Positions 34,050-37,484 of a DNA stretch of 37,484 nucleotides are shown here, piece by piece. The notes below the pieces were generated by a model. The model was given only the letters and a program-made list of their open reading frames with translations, searched no databases and was not told where the DNA came from. The stretch spans positions 6,642 to 44,125 of the forward strand of contig MFRV01000034.1 of assembly GCA_001784695.1 (NCBI GenBank), in the 5' to 3' direction. The position numbers and the translations under genes are program-made. This stretch comes from Candidatus Moranbacteria bacterium RIFCSPHIGHO2_01_FULL_54_31. Lineage in GTDB: Bacteria; Patescibacteriota; Minisyncoccia; Moranbacterales; UBA1568. Every line of letters begins with the position of its first letter. Position 1 is the stretch's first letter.

Positions 34050-35129
34050 ATGCGAATTTTATTCATCTCCCGCGCCTATCCCCCGGTGACCGGCGGGATC
34101 GAGAACCAGAATTACGCGCTCTCCGTCTGGCTGGCGCGCTTCGCTTCCGTCACGACGCTCGCCAACCATCACGGCAAGAAAGCGCTGCCGTTTTTTCTCC
34201 CCTATGTCGCTGTGAGAACGCTCCTGACCGCCTCTCGCTATGATGCGATACTTCTCGGCGACGGAGTCTTGGCGATCGTCGGATACCTCGTGAAACTGGT
34301 ATACCCGCAGAAAAAAGTCGCCTCAATCGCGCACGGACTCGATCTGACATATCCCAATGCTCTCTATCAGACGCTCTGGGTCAGGCACTTTCTCCCGGCG
34401 CTCGACAAACTGATCGCGGTCAGCCAAGAGACTCGCGCTGCGGCTATCGCGAAACATATTCCCGGCGATCAGGTCATCGTGATCCCGAACGGCGTCGAGC
34501 CGGAAGCACTGCAAGGCGAATATACGCGGCAAGACCTGGAAAAATTGCTCGGAGACAACCTCTCAGAGAAGCAGGTGCTGCTCACCACCGGACGGCTTGC
34601 CAAACGCAAAGGAGCGGCGTGGTTCATCCGCGAGGTGCTGCCGCGCCTGCCGAAAACGGTACTCTATGTGCTCGCAGGTGCCGGACCGGAACAAGAAAAT
34701 ATCGAAGCCGCTATCCGAGACACAGGGGCGACAGGACAAGTCAGAATGCTCGGCCGCGTTTCTGACAATGATCGCAATCTCCTGCTCAATACGGCGGACA
34801 TCTTCATCCAGCCGAATATCCCCGTCGCAGGCGATATGGAAGGATTCGGTATCGCGGTCATCGAAGCGACAGCCTGCAAACGGCCGGTCGTCGCTTCCGA
34901 TCTGGAAGGATTGAAGGATGCCATCTGCCATAATGAAAGCGGGCTGCTCGTGGAGCCGGAGAATGCCCAGGCTTTCGAGGAGGCTATCATGCCGCTCGTC
35001 GAAAATGAGGCGAAACGGCGAGATTTGGGAGAACGCGCTTTCCGTTATACCGAAACGCATTATCATTGGAATATCGTCGCACGCCTCTACATCGAAGCGC
35101 TCAGCGCCCTGACCAAAAAAACACCTTAG
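34050..35129 (+). CDS. Family 4 glycosyltransferase
   Basis: FISRAYPPVTGGIENQ, TTGRLAKRKGAAWFI, EGFGIAVIEATACKRPVVAS. Confidence 0.92.
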   Translation: MRILFISRAYPPVTGGIENQNYALSVWLARFASVTTLANHHGKKALPFFLPYVAVRTLLTASRYDAILLGDGVLAIVGYLVKLVYPQKKVASIAHGLDLTYPNALYQTLWVRHFLPALDKLIAVSQETRAAAIAKHIPGDQVIVIPNGVEPEALQGEYTRQDLEKLLGDNLSEKQVLLTTGRLAKRKGAAWFIREVLPRLPKTVLYVLAGAGPEQENIEAAIRDTGATGQVRMLGRVSDNDRNLLLNTADIFIQPNIPVAGDMEGFGIAVIEATACKRPVVASDLEGLKDAICHNESGLLVEPENAQAFEEAIMPLVENEAKRRDLGERAFRYTETHYHWNIVARLYIEALSALTKKTP

Positions 35130-35132
35130 CCT

Positions 35133-37106
35133 ATGCATGCTTTTGCGGATATATTCTTCTTTATCGCCGCTACTGGAACGCTGTTTTTCCTGCCGGGATG
35201 GATACTGGTGCGCTTATTTTTCGGCAGAAGCAACCTCTTCCTTTCTTTCGAAACGCTCTTGTTCTCTTTCGGGTTGAGTGTCGGACTCATCGATTTCCTG
35301 ATGATTCTCCTCGGAACATCAGGCTTTCTGCTCAGTGCGGTATCGCTGTCTGTCGGTATCATTACGAGCGTGGGCGTACTGGGAGCGATAACGCTCATCA
35401 TCAAGCGGCGCCGAATGGAAACCCCGAAGAGAGCGAGCGAACCAGGCGGACACAGCCTGTCTTTCAATAAGCGCCAAGGCATCCTCTTCATCACGCTCAT
35501 CACGCTCACGCTCCTCATCAAGGTCATCTACCTCTCGCACGCCGTCCTCCCCACCGCTACCGATCTCGGCCATCATATGTACTGGTCCAAGCTCATTGCC
35601 GTGACCGGAGAGCTGCCGGTATATGCCAAGCAGGAAATCATCGCGGATGCGAGCGATACCTACAGATTGACGGATCCGGAACCGATTCCTGATTTCATCA
35701 TCGGCGAACATTTGCCGTTCGCGGCGCTCCAGATGTTTACGGGCCTGGATTTCCTTTCCGCTTTCCCGGTGATTTTTCTCCTGCTGATCAATCTCCTGAG
35801 CGTCATTGCTCTCTTCACCCTGACGCTCCGTCTGGCGTCCGATATACGGATCAGGGCGCTGGCAGGACCTGTTTTCACGCCGCAGAATATCGCCCTCGCC
35901 GCACTCTTCCTCTTCGGGCCGCTCTACACGCTCGCCTCGCCCCAGGCGAAATTCGTCTCAGGCGGCGTCGTCGGCAACACCTTCGGCAATCTTTTCATCC
36001 CGCTCATCATTCTCGCTTACTACCGCGCCTTCAAAGAAAAACATTCCGGTTTTCTGGCGCTCGGATTCTTCCTGACATTCGTCCTCGCATATATCCATCA
36101 CTTGAGTACGCTCATACTGCTCTTCATCCTCATACTCTCGGCACTGGCGTATCTTATCTTGGCGTCTGAGACTCTGGGAGACACGCTGCGCTCTTGGTGG
36201 AAGCTTTTCTATTCACCTTTGCCGCTTCTCATCGCGCTCGGCGCCTGCCTGTTCTTTTTTACCGTGGCGATGCCCACCTATATCGAGACCAATGCGGTCG
36301 GAACGGCGCTCGGCACGCCGACCAAGACTACCCGCACCGGGCTTTCCTTTTTCCAGATCGTCTCTTCGATCGGAGATGCGCGCGTCGCGCTCGGTCTTGC
36401 CGGGCTCCTCGTCCTGATAGCGTTCCGCGGCTACGCGCGCTACGGAGGAGCGCTGCTCATCGGTTGGTGCGTCATTCTCCTTATGATGACACATCAGCCG
36501 GGATGGCTGTTCATCGATATTCCTTCCAATCGTATCGTGACCTACTTGTCTTTCCCTATCGGCATACTGGCGGCTCTGGCAGCGGTCGCTTGGTTCGGCA
36601 GCCTGAAGACAGCCTCGGCGAAATTCTCTGTACCGGGGCTCTGGATACTCCTTGCCAGCCTCGCGCTTTTCGCCTTCGCCACGGGTTCCGGCTCATCGGA
36701 TAACAATCAGACGCTCCTTTCCGGCAGCAAAGCGCTCGGAGCGCTCCAGACATTCGCCGCATCCGAGTATCTCGCCCGTCACAATACGGACAGCACCGTG
36801 ATTCTCAAGGATCACAATTATATCGTCGCGGATTCCTGGATGAAGCTGTTTTTCCTGCGCGACTATGCCTATCCGCTTTCGCGCGGCTTCTTCAAGCGCT
36901 ACGAAGACAATCCGCATCGCGAACAATGCACCCTCCTGATGATTGCCGTGCCCAATACCGCGCGCGGCGAGAAGTGCTATGATGAACTCGGCGTCGGTCT
37001 TGTCGTCGTCAATCCGCATTTCGATACCGCCCAATTCGAGAAGTCCCAGACATTCTCCCGCATCTACGCATCGGAGGATATCCACATCTACGCACGAAAG
37101 AAATAA
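35133..37106 (+). CDS. Large polytopic membrane protein (glycan-locus membrane/GT-C-like), unknown function
   Basis: Many TM segments; 3 nt after the upstream GT4. Confidence 0.7.
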   Translation: MHAFADIFFFIAATGTLFFLPGWILVRLFFGRSNLFLSFETLLFSFGLSVGLIDFLMILLGTSGFLLSAVSLSVGIITSVGVLGAITLIIKRRRMETPKRASEPGGHSLSFNKRQGILFITLITLTLLIKVIYLSHAVLPTATDLGHHMYWSKLIAVTGELPVYAKQEIIADASDTYRLTDPEPIPDFIIGEHLPFAALQMFTGLDFLSAFPVIFLLLINLLSVIALFTLTLRLASDIRIRALAGPVFTPQNIALAALFLFGPLYTLASPQAKFVSGGVVGNTFGNLFIPLIILAYYRAFKEKHSGFLALGFFLTFVLAYIHHLSTLILLFILILSALAYLILASETLGDTLRSWWKLFYSPLPLLIALGACLFFFTVAMPTYIETNAVGTALGTPTKTTRTGLSFFQIVSSIGDARVALGLAGLLVLIAFRGYARYGGALLIGWCVILLMMTHQPGWLFIDIPSNRIVTYLSFPIGILAALAAVAWFGSLKTASAKFSVPGLWILLASLALFAFATGSGSSDNNQTLLSGSKALGALQTFAASEYLARHNTDSTVILKDHNYIVADSWMKLFFLRDYAYPLSRGFFKRYEDNPHREQCTLLMIAVPNTARGEKCYDELGVGLVVVNPHFDTAQFEKSQTFSRIYASEDIHIYARKK

Positions 37107-37118
37107 TACAGAACCCCT

Positions 37119-37472
37119 ATGCCAGAACGAACGCTCATCATCGCTGTCTCCATACTCTTCGCGCTTTCGGCGCTCTTCTTATTCTGGCAGAATGAGCGCG
37201 AACTGGATCCTGATCAGGGAAAGAATTGGTGGATCCTATCCTTTGCCGCACCGGAACAGGCGGGCAGCCTATCGTTCACAGTCGAGAACCACAGCGATCA
37301 GGAGGCTTTCAGCTACGCTATCGCCAGAGACAAGGATATTCTGCTTGAGGACGCTTTCTCCGTGGAGCGCGGCGAGACGATCACCATCGATTCGCCGTTT
37401 GCCGCCGCCACTGATGTCCGGACGAAAATCACCGTCAGTACGGGCAAAGAAAAGAAAGATATCTATCGGTGA
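37119..37472 (+). CDS. Small membrane-anchored protein with beta-rich extracytoplasmic domain (DUF1616-like by impression)
   Basis: N-terminal TM; SLSFTVENHSDQEAFSYAI; complete ORF. Confidence 0.55.
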   Translation: MPERTLIIAVSILFALSALFLFWQNERELDPDQGKNWWILSFAAPEQAGSLSFTVENHSDQEAFSYAIARDKDILLEDAFSVERGETITIDSPFAAATDVRTKITVSTGKEKKDIYR

Positions 37473-37484
37473 AAAAGCACCAAT

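Noticed and set aside
1-37484. CRISPR array, prophage or transposase
   Set aside because: No regularly spaced identical repeats, no phage structural genes and no recognisable transposase or integrase in any frame. The Cas4-like look of 10389..11546 fits a generic RecB-like nuclease with no cas neighbours.

Overview
The window reads as a chromosomal segment of a Candidate Phyla Radiation (Patescibacteria/Parcubacteria-like) bacterium. This assignment is inferred from gene content and compact operons, not from a database search. Left end (about 1-3250): an island of small orphan genes with strong Shine-Dalgarno (SD) sites, several intrinsic terminators, a duplicated 3'-UTR/terminator module and a perfect 44-bp palindrome. 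Middle: a [2Fe-2S] ferredoxin-like protein, a DsbA-like protein, tRNA-Thr, prfB with a programmed +1 frameshift, ftsEX, tRNA-Gln, idi, cfa, a RecB-like nuclease, a GGDEF protein, zwf, an M23 peptidase, gltX, a TagA/WecG glycosyltransferase, thpR, priA-def-fmt, a double rhodanese, CIRCE-controlled groES and an S41 peptidase. Right end (about 25.2-37.5 kb): a divergent surface-glycan locus (GT2, LCP, GT4, O-antigen ligase/polymerase-like, GT4, then nucleotide-sugar dehydrogenase, GT2, GT4 and a large membrane protein). The observations I rate highest are: (i) a probable attenuator-like leader for the glycan operon, with a leaderless 34-aa ORF spanning an intrinsic terminator and overlapping the first GT start by ATGA; (ii) a short palindromic/iterated repeat family found in a tRNA leader and apparently inserted in-frame in gltX and tagA; (iii) a PriA whose helicase motifs are degenerate; (iv) two long structured intergenic elements (18630-18811 and 23725-23874) that may be ncRNAs; (v) the duplicated 3'-UTR module next to the 44-bp palindrome; (vi) a split/degenerate tRNA surrounding tRNA-Thr; and (vii) a recurrent CT-ATG, mostly SD-less start context with leaderless promoters. 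No tools were run; every alignment and fold is by eye.
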